Shown here in pieces: positions 16,227 to 23,789 of a DNA stretch of 37,343 nt. Below the pieces are notes generated by a model. That model was not told the DNA's origin. It worked only from the letters and a program-made list of their open reading frames with translations, and ran no database searches. The stretch spans positions 1 through 37,343 of the forward strand of contig NZ_JAGPYK010000046.1 in NCBI RefSeq assembly GCF_018070045.1, read 5' to 3'. Each line of letters starts with the position of its first letter. Within the stretch, counting starts at the first letter, position 1. Both the position numbers and the translations under genes were made by a program. This DNA is from Micromonospora sp. U21. GTDB lineage: Bacteria > Actinomycetota > Actinomycetes > Mycobacteriales > Micromonosporaceae.

Positions 16227-17129
16227 TCAGGGGACGATCACCACGCCGCCGCGCACGCCGCCTCGGGCCAGCCTGTCGTGGGCGGCCGCCGCGTCGGCGA
16301 AGGGGTACACGTCGGCAACCCGGAGCGGGATGTCGCCGCTGGTGACGAGTTTGACCAGTTCCCCCAGCCGGGATCCGTCCGGTAGCACCTCCAGCGCGAA
16401 GGTCCGGATTCCGCGCACCGGCTCCGGGCGAAGTGGGGGTGACGCGGCCACGTAGCCGCCGCCATCCCGAATGAGGTCCAGCAGCGAGGAGCCGATCACC
16501 GCCAGGTCGACGACCGCGTCGAACGTCCCCGTCGGATCGTCGGTGCGCGACAGGAACGCCGCGCCCAGCGACTCGACGAACTCGCGGTCGTTGGCTCCGG
16601 CGAGTCCCGTGGCGTGCAGACCGGTCGCTCGGGCCAGCGCCAGAACGAACCCACCGACCTGCCCGGCGGCGCCGGTGACGAGCACGGTGGAACCCGCCGG
16701 GAGCGCGAGCAGGTCGAGTGCCTGGGCGGCGGCGAGGCCGTTGGTCGGCAGGGTCGCCGCCTCGGGGGCGGGGACGCCGGCGGGCGCGGAGGTCAGCCAG
16801 GCGGCGTCGAGGACTACGTACTCGGCGTGGGCGCCGGCCGTGGTTTGCAACCATGGCGAGAAGCCGATGACCTCGTCGCCGATCGTGAACTCGTCGACCG
16901 ACGGGCCGACCGCGTCGACGCTGCCGGCAACGTCCCAACCGGGCGTGTACGGCAGACCGGTCGGCAACGGGGCGGGGAACCGACCGGAGCGGACCATCAG
17001 ATCGACCGGATGGACAACCGACGCCGCGACCCGCGCCCGCACCTGCCCCGGCCCGGGCTCGGGCACCGGCACCTCGGCCACGTGCAGGACCTCCGGCCCT
17101 CCGAACTGTGCATAGCTGACTGCGCGCAT
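16227..17129 (-). CDS. NADPH:quinone oxidoreductase-like MDR protein
   Basis: 300-residue zinc-free medium-chain reductase of the quinone oxidoreductase group. The N-terminal GroES-like part (MRAVSYAQFGGPEVLHV...) is followed by the Rossmann motif VTGAAGQVGG at 151-160. The expected reaction is NADPH-dependent reduction of quinones or enones. AAGGAGA precedes the ATG. It is divergent from an HxlR-type regulator with a near-palindromic site in the shared region. That arrangement parallels Corynebacterium qor2-qorR, where the HxlR protein represses the reductase and is released by quinone/thiol oxidation (known for that system; inferred here). The natural substrate is not determinable. Confidence 0.88.
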   Translation of the reverse strand: MRAVSYAQFGGPEVLHVAEVPVPEPGPGQVRARVAASVVHPVDLMVRSGRFPAPLPTGLPYTPGWDVAGSVDAVGPSVDEFTIGDEVIGFSPWLQTTAGAHAEYVVLDAAWLTSAPAGVPAPEAATLPTNGLAAAQALDLLALPAGSTVLVTGAAGQVGGFVLALARATGLHATGLAGANDREFVESLGAAFLSRTDDPTGTFDAVVDLAVIGSSLLDLIRDGGGYVAASPPLRPEPVRGIRTFALEVLPDGSRLGELVKLVTSGDIPLRVADVYPFADAAAAHDRLARGGVRGGVVIVP

Positions 17130-17190
17130 CGCCGTCTCCTTCGTGGGATTTCGTGATCACCACGACCGTACGAATCGCCGGCACTGTGAG

Positions 17191-17213
17191 AAAGTAGGTA
17201 CCTTAAAGTGCCT
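17191..17213. promoter_or_regulatory. Divergent promoters with candidate HxlR operator
   Basis: AGGTACCTTAAAGTGCCT (17196-17213) is an imperfect palindrome. TAAAGT inside it (17204-17209) is a -10 candidate for the plus-strand HxlR gene, and TACTTT on the minus strand (17191-17196) is a -10 candidate for the oxidoreductase. A protein bound to the palindrome would block both promoters. Confidence 0.55.
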
Positions 17214-17234
17214 AGGGCACCAAAGGAGGGAAGA

Positions 17235-17633
17235 ATGGCGACGTCGACCGCAGCGCAACGCCGCGAACAGGCCAAACGCGACTACGACGCGTTCCTTGAA
17301 CAGTGCCCGACCCGTGAGCTGCTGAGCAGGCTCACCGACAAGTGGGTCGCCCTGGTGATCCCAGCGCTCGTCGACGGCCCGCAGCGGCACGGCGAACTCG
17401 CCCAGCGCATCGCCGGCGTCAGCCAGAAGATGCTCACCCAGACCCTGCGCACCCTGGAGCGCGACGGCCTGGTCACCCGCACGGTCACTGCCTCGGTACC
17501 GGTCCGCGTCGACTACGAGCTCACCCCGCTCGGCCATGAACTGTTCCCGGTCATGATCGCGATCAAGGACTGGGCGGAGACGCACATGGACCGCGTCTTC
17601 GAAGCCCGGACCCAATACGACGCACGCCCCTGA
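17235..17633 (+). CDS. HxlR-family winged-helix regulator, probably a redox/quinone sensor
   Basis: 132 residues from the ATG at 17235, chosen because AGGAGGGAAG lies just upstream; an earlier in-frame ATG at 17208 falls inside the proposed operator. The winged helix runs through LLSRLTDKWVALVIPAL, RHGELAQRIAGVSQKMLTQTL (recognition helix region) and the wing VPVRVDYELTPLG. Cys24 (EQCPTREL) sits at the position of the sensing cysteine conserved in HxlR/DUF24 proteins such as QorR, YodB and HypR. It should repress itself and the divergent reductase, with release on thiol modification (inference). Confidence 0.88.
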   Translation: MATSTAAQRREQAKRDYDAFLEQCPTRELLSRLTDKWVALVIPALVDGPQRHGELAQRIAGVSQKMLTQTLRTLERDGLVTRTVTASVPVRVDYELTPLGHELFPVMIAIKDWAETHMDRVFEARTQYDARP

Positions 17634-17735
17634 GAACCTGCGACGTCGATTACGTCAGAGTCCGTCACAATCCGTCGTGGAGCGTTGGTGATCGTCAGCT
17701 TGCCGCAGCGGGCCAGGTGCTGCGGACATGACGGT

Positions 17736-17773
17736 TCACCCCAGATGGGTACGGAGGAAGTCGAGTTCCAGGG
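17736..17773 (-). repeat. Copy A of the 3' end of the S9 peptidase gene
   Basis: On the minus strand this encodes LELDFLRTHLG followed by a TGA stop, the C-terminus of the S9 peptidase at 20149-22293. 28 of 31 bases (17743-17773) match the corresponding bases of the intact gene. It directly abuts the stop of the DUF1737 gene. There is no upstream peptidase sequence, so it is a fragment, not a gene. Confidence 0.8.
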
Positions 17774-17778
17774 CGGCT

Positions 17779-17991
17779 CTACCTGGCGCTTCCCACGGGT
17801 GCCTCGGAGCCGACGGGGCGCGGCAGCACCAACGCTTGAGCGGCGATGACGCGTTCGCCGTCGAACGTCAGCGCAGGAGACCCATGCAGCTGATAGCCCT
17901 GATCGAGAAGCCCGCTGACGCGGGCGCAGAATTCGGCATCGTCGGGTCCGGTGATGAGGCGGTAGCCGAGCGGCTTCGTGAAATCCGACAC
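17779..17991 (-). CDS. DUF1737-domain small protein
   Basis: 70 residues from a GTG at 17991. Residues ~5-57 are the DUF1737 fold signature (YRLITGPDDAEFCARVSGLLDQGYQL, then HGSPALTFDGERVIAAQAL). The function of the domain is unknown. The last dozen residues (RPVGSEAPVGSAR) read through to the junction with peptidase copy A, whose first bases supply the flank of the stop. A pair of perfect palindromes lies 50-110 bases upstream (18041-18100), so the gene is probably tightly regulated. Confidence 0.75.
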   Translation of the reverse strand: MSDFTKPLGYRLITGPDDAEFCARVSGLLDQGYQLHGSPALTFDGERVIAAQALVLPRPVGSEAPVGSAR

Positions 17992-18040
17992 CGCTGCATT
18001 GTCCCCGCTCGGATGCCCCCCCCGCTTCGTCCAAGGTCAC

Positions 18041-18100
18041 GCTCGATCCTGGATCGAGTGGCTAACTGGCACCGGAATACCACTCGATCCTGGATCGAGC
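18041..18100. promoter_or_regulatory. Two perfect 17-bp palindromes forming a larger inverted repeat
   Basis: CTCGATCCTGGATCGAG occurs at 18042-18058 and 18083-18099, start to start 41 bases. Extended by flanks, the two 21-base arms (18041-18061 and 18080-18100) are themselves inverted repeats of each other with one central mismatch. The 18 bases between them are unique. The position, upstream of the DUF1737 gene, suggests two operator sites for a dimeric repressor. No regulator gene lies inside the same segment. Confidence 0.65.
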
Positions 18101-18212
18101 GCGATCTTGGGAGTGCAGGCGACGTGTACGTCGGCTAGATGACGGCGGCACCGCTCGTGTGGCGCGCGCTCTGTGCCAACAGGCGGCGGACTGGCCGAGC
18201 CGTCCCCTGCCG

Positions 18213-19055
18213 TCAGGAACGACCAATGGAGCGATCGAGAAAATCGTGAATCATCGGCGCAGCGATGTCGAGCTTGTCCTCCAGCACAAAGTGGCCGGTG
18301 TCGAGCAGATGGAACTCGGCCGACGGCAGGTCGCGCCGATAGGGGTGGGCGCCATCGGGCGGGAAAATGGAGTCGTTCTGGCCCCAGATGACCAGCGTCG
18401 GTGGCTGGTGGTCGCGGAAGAAGGCCTGGAATTCCGGGTACAGCGTGACGTTGCTGCCGTAGTCGTAGAACAGGTCCAGCTGGATGTCCGCGTTGCCGGG
18501 GCGGGAGAGCTGCGTGTCGTCGTGGGTCCACATGTCGGGGTCGAGCCGGGTGAGGTCGTGCACCCCCTGCGTGTACTGCAACTTCACCGTCTCGGGCTTG
18601 AGAATGAACGCGATGGCCTGGCGGTGCTCGTCGGTCTTCTCCGCCCAGTAGGCCTTGATCGGATCCCAGAACTCGCTCAGGCCCTCTTCGTACGCGTTGC
18701 CGTTCTGCACGATGAGCGCACTGACCCGCTCGGGCCCCTTGAGAGCCAGTCGGTATGCGGTCGGTGCTCCGTAGTCGAAGCAGTAGAGCGCGCAGCGATC
18801 CACGCCGAGCTGGCCGATCAGACCGTCCATCAGGTCGGCGAAGTTGGCGAATGTGTAGTCGAATGTCGACCGGTCCGGGCTGGCGCTGTGGCCGAAATTC
18901 GGGAAGTCCGGCGCGATCACCCGGTAGCGGTCCGCGAGCAGGGGGATCAGGTGCCGGAACTGCGAGGACGACGTGGGAAATCCGTGCAGCAGCAGGACTG
19001 CGGGGCCATCGACCGGCCCGGCCTCGCGGTAGATGGGTACCGAGGAAGTCGAGCT
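18213..19055 (-). pseudogene. Alpha/beta hydrolase (haloalkane-dehalogenase-like) lacking its N-terminus
   Basis: The reading frame is hydrolase-like from 19040 down: VPIYREAGPVDGPAVLLLHGFPTSSSQ... (oxyanion HGFP), then the nucleophile region LYCFDYGAPT with Asp in the nucleophile position, and the C-terminal LLDTGHFVLED with the catalytic His. This is the dehalogenase/epoxide-hydrolase-like group. Upstream the frame enters copy B of the S9 peptidase 3' end and meets a TGA at 19056-19058 with no start codon in between. The first available start (GTG at 18920) would omit the HGFP motif and first strands. About 20-30 N-terminal residues appear replaced by peptidase DNA, so I call it a pseudogene; translation from a non-canonical start cannot be excluded. 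Confidence 0.75.
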
Positions 19056-19120
19056 TCAGGGGCAGCAGCCGCTCGGCGGTGCCGTTCGCGGCCAGGCGCG
19101 TAGGCCCGGGCAACGGCAGC
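19030..19120 (-). repeat. Copy B of the 3' end of the S9 peptidase gene
   Basis: 79 of 91 bases match 20155-20245 without gaps. The minus-strand translation reads LPLPGPTRLAANGTAERLLP...DFLGTHLP against LPLTGATHLAANGTAERLLP...DFLRTHLR in the intact gene. The catalytic His of the GATH motif is Arg here. It fuses directly to the truncated hydrolase on one side and to a broken terminator element on the other. Confidence 0.9.
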
Positions 19121-19135
19121 CCTATCGACAACGCC

Positions 19136-19168
19136 GTCGGGAGGGGCCCTTCCGTTTCTGCTGGACAG
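19136..19168. repeat. Fragment of the repeated terminator element
   Basis: 29 of 33 bases match the right arm and flank of the terminator at 13828-13861 (one base shorter). The opposite arm is missing: the sequence runs into peptidase copy B instead. It therefore looks like a terminator cut at a recombination joint. Confidence 0.65.
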
Positions 19169-19284
19169 GTCACTGGTGCACCTAGGGGCGGTGACCGCAC
19201 GCAGCAGGCTCAGCGTCGGCACATCGGCGCCGAAGTCGTCGAGCGGGCACACTGGTGGGGTGCGAGGGCGTCAAGGGGGCTTCG

Positions 19285-20103
19285 ATGCGCTGTGACAGGT
19301 GGAACGGTGCCGTTCTGAGCACGGTGGCGGTCCTGGCCGCGATGCTGTTCACCGGCTGCGACGCGGGCGGGCAGAGCGAGCCGCAGCGGATCGACGGGTC
19401 GATGAGAGAGGTGCTCAAGGAGTACCAGCCCCGCTTCGAGCAACGGCGCGCGGCGCTCGCCGCCGCGGTGGCGAAGGTTCCAAAGAAGGGCGTCGGCAAG
19501 GCATCGTGCGCCCGGACGCTGGACCCGCGGCCGGAGTTCATCTGGTTCGACCACACCAGCCGAGTCCTGGACAGCTACAACAGCCCGGACAAGGGCGGAA
19601 ACGTCGACATCGCGGCGACGATCGAGGCCGGAGCGCCGGAGCGGATAGTGGACAATCCCGGGTCGACCCTCAGCAGGTTCGCCGTGCCGCCGGGCTGGCT
19701 CGTCCGCGGCCTGTGGATTACCGGCCTGCAGGGACCATTCGGCACCAACGAATTCAAGGTGACCAGCCAGTACGGCTACGAGCCATACCTCGGGGTCGAG
19801 AAAGACCCGGTCCAGAGGCTTCGGAAAATCCTCGACCTCGGGCTGCACAAGCGCTACATGCTGCTGTACCGCGTGACGACCTTCACCTTCCCCGACGCTG
19901 AGGGCCGGGACATTGTGCGGGCCGACGTGTTCCTCGCCGACCTGGAAAAGGGCGACCTGCCCTGCCAGTTGGTCGCGGACGGCCATCGCTACGACACGAG
20001 GGGTGGACCGGTGGGCTGGGTCTCACTCACCCCGTACGAAGACATGCAGATCACTTTCCAAATCGACATCAGCGACAAGCTGAGGTCCCTGACCCGCCCT
20101 TGA
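19285..20103 (+). CDS. Lipoprotein of unknown function
   Basis: 272 residues from the ATG at 19285 (GGGGG upstream; an in-frame ATG at 19255 would place extra residues before the signal). The signal peptide ends in lipobox L21-F22-T23-G24-C25, so the mature protein should be a membrane-anchored extracytoplasmic lipoprotein. The rest has no domain I recognise: a helical start (MREVLKEYQPRFEQRRAAL), then mixed sheet segments with several Trp/Tyr/Phe and a GWVSLTPYEDMQITFQID end. Two further cysteines (CARTL, PCQLV) could pair. It lies between peptidase copy B and the intact peptidase, convergent with the latter. Confidence 0.75.
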   Translation: MRCDRWNGAVLSTVAVLAAMLFTGCDAGGQSEPQRIDGSMREVLKEYQPRFEQRRAALAAAVAKVPKKGVGKASCARTLDPRPEFIWFDHTSRVLDSYNSPDKGGNVDIAATIEAGAPERIVDNPGSTLSRFAVPPGWLVRGLWITGLQGPFGTNEFKVTSQYGYEPYLGVEKDPVQRLRKILDLGLHKRYMLLYRVTTFTFPDAEGRDIVRADVFLADLEKGDLPCQLVADGHRYDTRGGPVGWVSLTPYEDMQITFQIDISDKLRSLTRP

Positions 20104-20108
20104 CTGAC

Positions 20109-20150
20109 GATCAGTCGGACAAGGCCACGCGATGGCATCGACGACTGATC
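20109..20150. terminator. Inverted repeat between convergent lipoprotein and S9 peptidase
   Basis: GATCAGTCG (20109-20117) and CGACTGATC (20142-20150), separated by 24 bases and ending in the peptidase stop codon. A possible bidirectional terminator, weak because of the long loop. Confidence 0.35.
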
Positions 20151-22293
20151 ACCGTAGGTGGGTGCGGAGGAAGTCGAGCTCCAGGGGAAGCAGTCGCTCG
20201 GCGGTGCCGTTCGCGGCCAGGTGGGTGGCCCCGGTCAGCGGCAGCACGGCGTGTGGCCGGCCGGTGCTCAGCAGGGCGGCGGAGAGCCGGAGCGTGTGCG
20301 CGGCCACCACATTGTCGTCGGCCATGCCGTGCACCAGCAGCAACGGGCGGGCCTGGTCCGGGCTGGTGACCGGCTCGGCGGCCAACTCGACGAGCGAATG
20401 GTGCGCGTAGATGTCCTGGCCGTCTTCCGGCAACCCCAGATAACGCTCGGTGTACGCGGTGTCGTACAGCGCCCAGTCGGTCACCGGGGCGCCCGCGATC
20501 CCGCAGCGGAACAGCTCCGGGTGGCGCAGCACCGCCAACCCGGCCAGCCACCCGCCGAACGACCAACCGCGCACCCCCACCCGGCCCAGGTCCAGGTCTG
20601 GGTGCTTGCCGGCGAGCGCGGTCAGCGCGTCGATCTGGTCGGTCAGGATCACGTCGGCGACCCGCCGGTGGATCGCCTTCTCGAACGACGGCGCCACGCC
20701 CGGCGTACCCCGATTGTCGATGGTGACCACCGCGAACCCGGCGTCGGCCCACCACTGCCGTTCCAGCCACGCGGCCCGCGCCGCCACGACCTCCTGGTGC
20801 CCCGGGCCGCCGTAGATGTCCAGCAGCACCGGCAGCCGCCGGCCCGTCACGTGGTTGTCCGGGTAGAGCACCGCCGCCGGCAGCCGCCGGTCGGTCACCC
20901 GCTCCAGCAGCGGCAACGGGGAGTAAGGCGGGGCGGCGGCGAACGAGCGCAGTTCGGCGATCTCCTGATTGCCACGGCGCACCGTCCAGCGCACCCCGGC
21001 GTGATCCAGCGACGCGACGCCGACGGCCAGCACGTCCCCGCCCACCGCGGCGGTGTACCAGCCGGAGTCGGTGGTGAGCCGACGCGCGTCCACCCCACCG
21101 CCGATGGTGGTGCGGACCCGGAACAGGTGCCGCTCGCTCGGCTCGCCATCGCTCGCCTCCACCAGCAGGTCGGCCGGGCCGGTGGCGGCCGGCAGCCGAC
21201 CCACCACCCGTCGTACGTACAGCGACGGCGGGGTGAGCAGGGTGCCGTCCGCGAACAGGCACCGGGCGTCGTACCCGTCGTGGGCCAGCTCCCCACCGAC
21301 CAGCACCCGGCCGTCCGGCAGGTGGGCCGGGGTGCCGGCGATCGGCTCGACCCAGCGCGGATCGGCCAGCTCGGCGTGCACCTGCGTCTCACCCGTCCGC
21401 GGGTCCACCGCCAGCACCAGCCCGTGCTGCTGCGAGCGGCGCAGCACGGTGATCAGCGGGCTGCCCTCGGCCCAGCTGACCCCGGTCAGGTACGGGTAGG
21501 TCTCCCGGTCCCAGTGCACGTCGACCCAGCCGTCGTCCAGGTCCAGCAGGTGCAGGCTGACCTCGGCGTTCGGCCCACCCGCCCGGGGGTACGCGACGGC
21601 GGTCGGTGTGCTCGCCGGCTCGGCCGGGTCGTGCAGGTGCCAGCGGTCCAGCCGGGACTCGTCGACCCGGGCCGCGAGCACCGAGCCGCCGTCCGGCGCC
21701 CACCAGTAGCCCCGGAACCGCCCGAACTCCTCGGCCGCGATGTGCTCGGCCAACCCCCAGCTCACACCGGCGTCCTCGCCGGCCAGCAGGGTGTCGGTGC
21801 CGTCGGCGTCGATCACCCGCAGCTCGCCCCGGCGGACGCCCTCGGCCGCGTCGGTCACGTACGCCAGCCGCTGCCCGGTCGGGTCCGGCCGGGGGTCGAG
21901 CACCGGCCCGACGGTGGCCACCTCGACCACGTCGCCGTGCACCAGGTCGGCCCGGAACAGCCGGCCGGCGAGCGCGAACACCGCCACCCGACCGGCGGCG
22001 TCCAGCGCGTACGAGCCGATGCCAGCGGCGCTGAGCCGCAGCCGCTCACGCAGCGCCCGCTCGCCGGGGGAGAGCGCCCGGGAGTCACCGTCGGCGCCCA
22101 GCAGGGTGGCCGGGTCGGCGACCAGCCGCTCCTCGGCGGTGGCCACGTCCAGCAGCCAGAGCGCGTCCGCCGGGTCCTCCGGGCCGCCGGAGCGCAGGAA
22201 GATCACGCGGGAGCCGTCCTCCGCCACGGAGACAGCACGCGGCGCGCCGTGGCTGAACCGGCGGGTGCGGGCGGCCAGCTCCGGAAAGTCCAC
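20149..22293 (-). CDS. S9-family prolyl oligopeptidase (DPP-IV-like)
   Basis: 714 residues. The N-terminal two thirds are a beta-propeller-type domain of the DPP-IV group; the C-terminal third is an alpha/beta hydrolase with nucleophile Ser578 (GWSFGG), Asp659 (GMADDNV) and His691 (GATHLAANG). No signal peptide is seen, so it is likely cytoplasmic and cleaves short proline-containing peptides; the exact substrate is unknown. The GTG start at 22293 follows a TACGAT hexamer with 7 bases between, indicating a leaderless mRNA. The last 91 bases recur at 19030-19120, and the very end also at 17736-17773. Confidence 0.93.
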   Translation of the reverse strand: MDFPELAARTRRFSHGAPRAVSVAEDGSRVIFLRSGGPEDPADALWLLDVATAEERLVADPATLLGADGDSRALSPGERALRERLRLSAAGIGSYALDAAGRVAVFALAGRLFRADLVHGDVVEVATVGPVLDPRPDPTGQRLAYVTDAAEGVRRGELRVIDADGTDTLLAGEDAGVSWGLAEHIAAEEFGRFRGYWWAPDGGSVLAARVDESRLDRWHLHDPAEPASTPTAVAYPRAGGPNAEVSLHLLDLDDGWVDVHWDRETYPYLTGVSWAEGSPLITVLRRSQQHGLVLAVDPRTGETQVHAELADPRWVEPIAGTPAHLPDGRVLVGGELAHDGYDARCLFADGTLLTPPSLYVRRVVGRLPAATGPADLLVEASDGEPSERHLFRVRTTIGGGVDARRLTTDSGWYTAAVGGDVLAVGVASLDHAGVRWTVRRGNQEIAELRSFAAAPPYSPLPLLERVTDRRLPAAVLYPDNHVTGRRLPVLLDIYGGPGHQEVVAARAAWLERQWWADAGFAVVTIDNRGTPGVAPSFEKAIHRRVADVILTDQIDALTALAGKHPDLDLGRVGVRGWSFGGWLAGLAVLRHPELFRCGIAGAPVTDWALYDTAYTERYLGLPEDGQDIYAHHSLVELAAEPVTSPDQARPLLLVHGMADDNVVAAHTLRLSAALLSTGRPHAVLPLTGATHLAANGTAERLLPLELDFLRTHLR

Positions 22294-22300
22294 AGCCCAA

Positions 22301-22306
22301 ATCGTA
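22301..22306 (-). promoter_or_regulatory. Candidate -10 hexamer for leaderless S9 peptidase
   Basis: TACGAT on the minus strand with 7 bases to the GTG start at 22293. Confidence 0.55.
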
Positions 22307-22375
22307 GAGCCGTGCCGGGCGTGATGTGGCCGACCTGGGCGGACGCGTCAGCGGCTGCCGGCCGGAACCGCCAGT

Positions 22376-22381
22376 TAGAGT
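22376..22381 (+). promoter_or_regulatory. Candidate -10 hexamer for leaderless mshB
   Basis: TAGAGT, 7 bases before the GTG at 22389. This argues for 22389 rather than the GTG at 22380 as the start. Confidence 0.55.
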
Positions 22382-22388
22382 GACCGTC

Positions 22389-23306
22389 GTGACGACGCTG
22401 CCCGACCGCCGCCTGCTGCTGGTCCACGCGCACCCCGACGACGAGTCGATCGGCACCGGCGCGACGATGGCGCACTACGCCGCCACCGGTGCGCACGTCA
22501 CGCTGGTGACCTGCACCCTCGGCGAGGAGGGCGAGATCCACGTACCGGCGCTGGCCCAGCTCGCCGCCGCCGAGGCCGACCAGCTCGGCGGGTACCGGAT
22601 CGCCGAGCTGGCCGCCGCGTGCGCCGCGCTCGGCGTCACCGACCACCGCTTCCTCGGCGGCGCCGGCCGCTACCGCGACTCGGGGATGATGGGGCTCGCG
22701 ACCAACGAGAACCCCCGCGCGTTCTGGCAGGCCGACCTGGACGAGGCCGCCGGCCACCTGGTGGAGATCATGCGGGAGGTCCGCCCGCAGGTCCTGATCA
22801 CGTACGACCCGAACGGCTTCTACGGTCACCCCGACCACATCCAGGCGCACCGGGTGGCGATGCGCGCTGTCGAGCTGGCCGCCGCGGAGGGCTGCGCCCC
22901 CGCCAAGGTCTACTGGACGGCCATGCCGCGCAGTGTGCTGGAGGCCGGCATGACGCACTTCGCCGAGTCCTCGGACAACCCGTTCGCCGGCATCGAGGAC
23001 ATCGCCGATCTGCCCTTCGGCACCCCGGACGACCAGATCGCCGCCCGGATGGACGCGACGGACCGGCACACCGCGAAGGAGGCCGCGATGCGGGCGCACG
23101 CCACGCAGATCCCGGCCAGCTCCTGGCTCTACTCGATCGCCGGCAACTTCGGAGGCGAGTTCATGGGCGTGGAGTACTTCACGCTCGCGGTCGGCGACAA
23201 GGGCCCCGGCGCGGGCCCGTACGGCTGGGAGGACGACCTCTTCGCCGGGCTGCCCGAGGAGAGCGCCCCGGACCGGCTGTCGGTCGCCGGGGCCGGTCTC
23301 CGGTGA
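22389..23306 (+). CDS. mshB: N-acetyl-1-D-myo-inositol-2-amino-2-deoxy-alpha-D-glucopyranoside deacetylase (mycothiol synthesis)
   Basis: MshB removes acetate from GlcNAc-inositol in mycothiol synthesis, the actinobacterial replacement for glutathione. The AHPDDE motif (His15, Asp17, Asp18) supplies the zinc ligands and general base, and GHPDH at 146-150 supplies the remaining His ligand. Length from this GTG is 305 residues; the M. tuberculosis enzyme has 303. It heads a short operon with a membrane protein that overlaps its stop. A TAGAGT hexamer 7 bases upstream of the start suggests a leaderless transcript. Confidence 0.94.
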   Translation: MTTLPDRRLLLVHAHPDDESIGTGATMAHYAATGAHVTLVTCTLGEEGEIHVPALAQLAAAEADQLGGYRIAELAAACAALGVTDHRFLGGAGRYRDSGMMGLATNENPRAFWQADLDEAAGHLVEIMREVRPQVLITYDPNGFYGHPDHIQAHRVAMRAVELAAAEGCAPAKVYWTAMPRSVLEAGMTHFAESSDNPFAGIEDIADLPFGTPDDQIAARMDATDRHTAKEAAMRAHATQIPASSWLYSIAGNFGGEFMGVEYFTLAVGDKGPGAGPYGWEDDLFAGLPEESAPDRLSVAGAGLR

Positions 23307-23758
23307 CCCTGCCCGCCGCTCCGATGTCGGTCATGGAAGGCCAGGACGGCCCACCCCCGGCGGGGCCGCCGCCGCGCCTGCTGGACCTGGGCCTGCGGTT
23401 GGCCGGCGCGATCGTCGTGGTGGTGGCCGGGGTGCTGACCGGGGTGCTGGAGCTGCTGCTCTCCACGGCCCGGGTCGGCGGGCAGTTGATCGGCGTGTCG
23501 GCGCTGCTCGCCGTCGGGGCCAACATCGCGCTGAGCTGGTTCGCGCACGAGGTGGTCGGTCGCCGGTGGGCGGTGGCGCTGCCCGCGGTGCCGTGGTTCG
23601 CGCTGATGGCGGTGGCCGCCATCCGGACCAGCGAGGGCGACCTGCTGCTGGCCGGCGACAACTGGGTCGGCCTGGTCATGATCGTGGCCGGCGCGATGAC
23701 CTTCGCGGTGATGGGCTTCCGGCAGGTCCTCGCCCCTCCGCCCACACTCGGCGGCTGA
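23303..23758 (+). CDS. Small membrane protein downstream of mshB
   Basis: 151 residues from the GTG at 23303 that overlaps the mshB stop (GTGA). A Pro-rich N-terminus is followed by about four hydrophobic segments (roughly 30-50, 60-80, 90-105, 122-142). It corresponds in position to the conserved membrane protein next to mshB in other actinobacteria (as I recall, Rv1171 in M. tuberculosis). No function is known; coupling to mshB suggests a link to mycothiol or the envelope, but this is only context. Confidence 0.8.
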   Translation: MTLPAAPMSVMEGQDGPPPAGPPPRLLDLGLRLAGAIVVVVAGVLTGVLELLLSTARVGGQLIGVSALLAVGANIALSWFAHEVVGRRWAVALPAVPWFALMAVAAIRTSEGDLLLAGDNWVGLVMIVAGAMTFAVMGFRQVLAPPPTLGG

Positions 23759-23789
23759 TGACGCCACACAGGTAGGGGTGGTAGATATT

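Noticed and set aside
18010..18030. Run of C bases as a phase-variation tract
   Set aside because: The eight-C run lies outside any gene I can support, so a switching role is not justified.
17736..20245. Classical integrative element using the S9 gene 3' end as attachment site
   Set aside because: No integrase, excisionase, tRNA or transfer gene lies in the segment, and the cargo is very small. I report the repeated ends as a finding but not as a proven mobile element.
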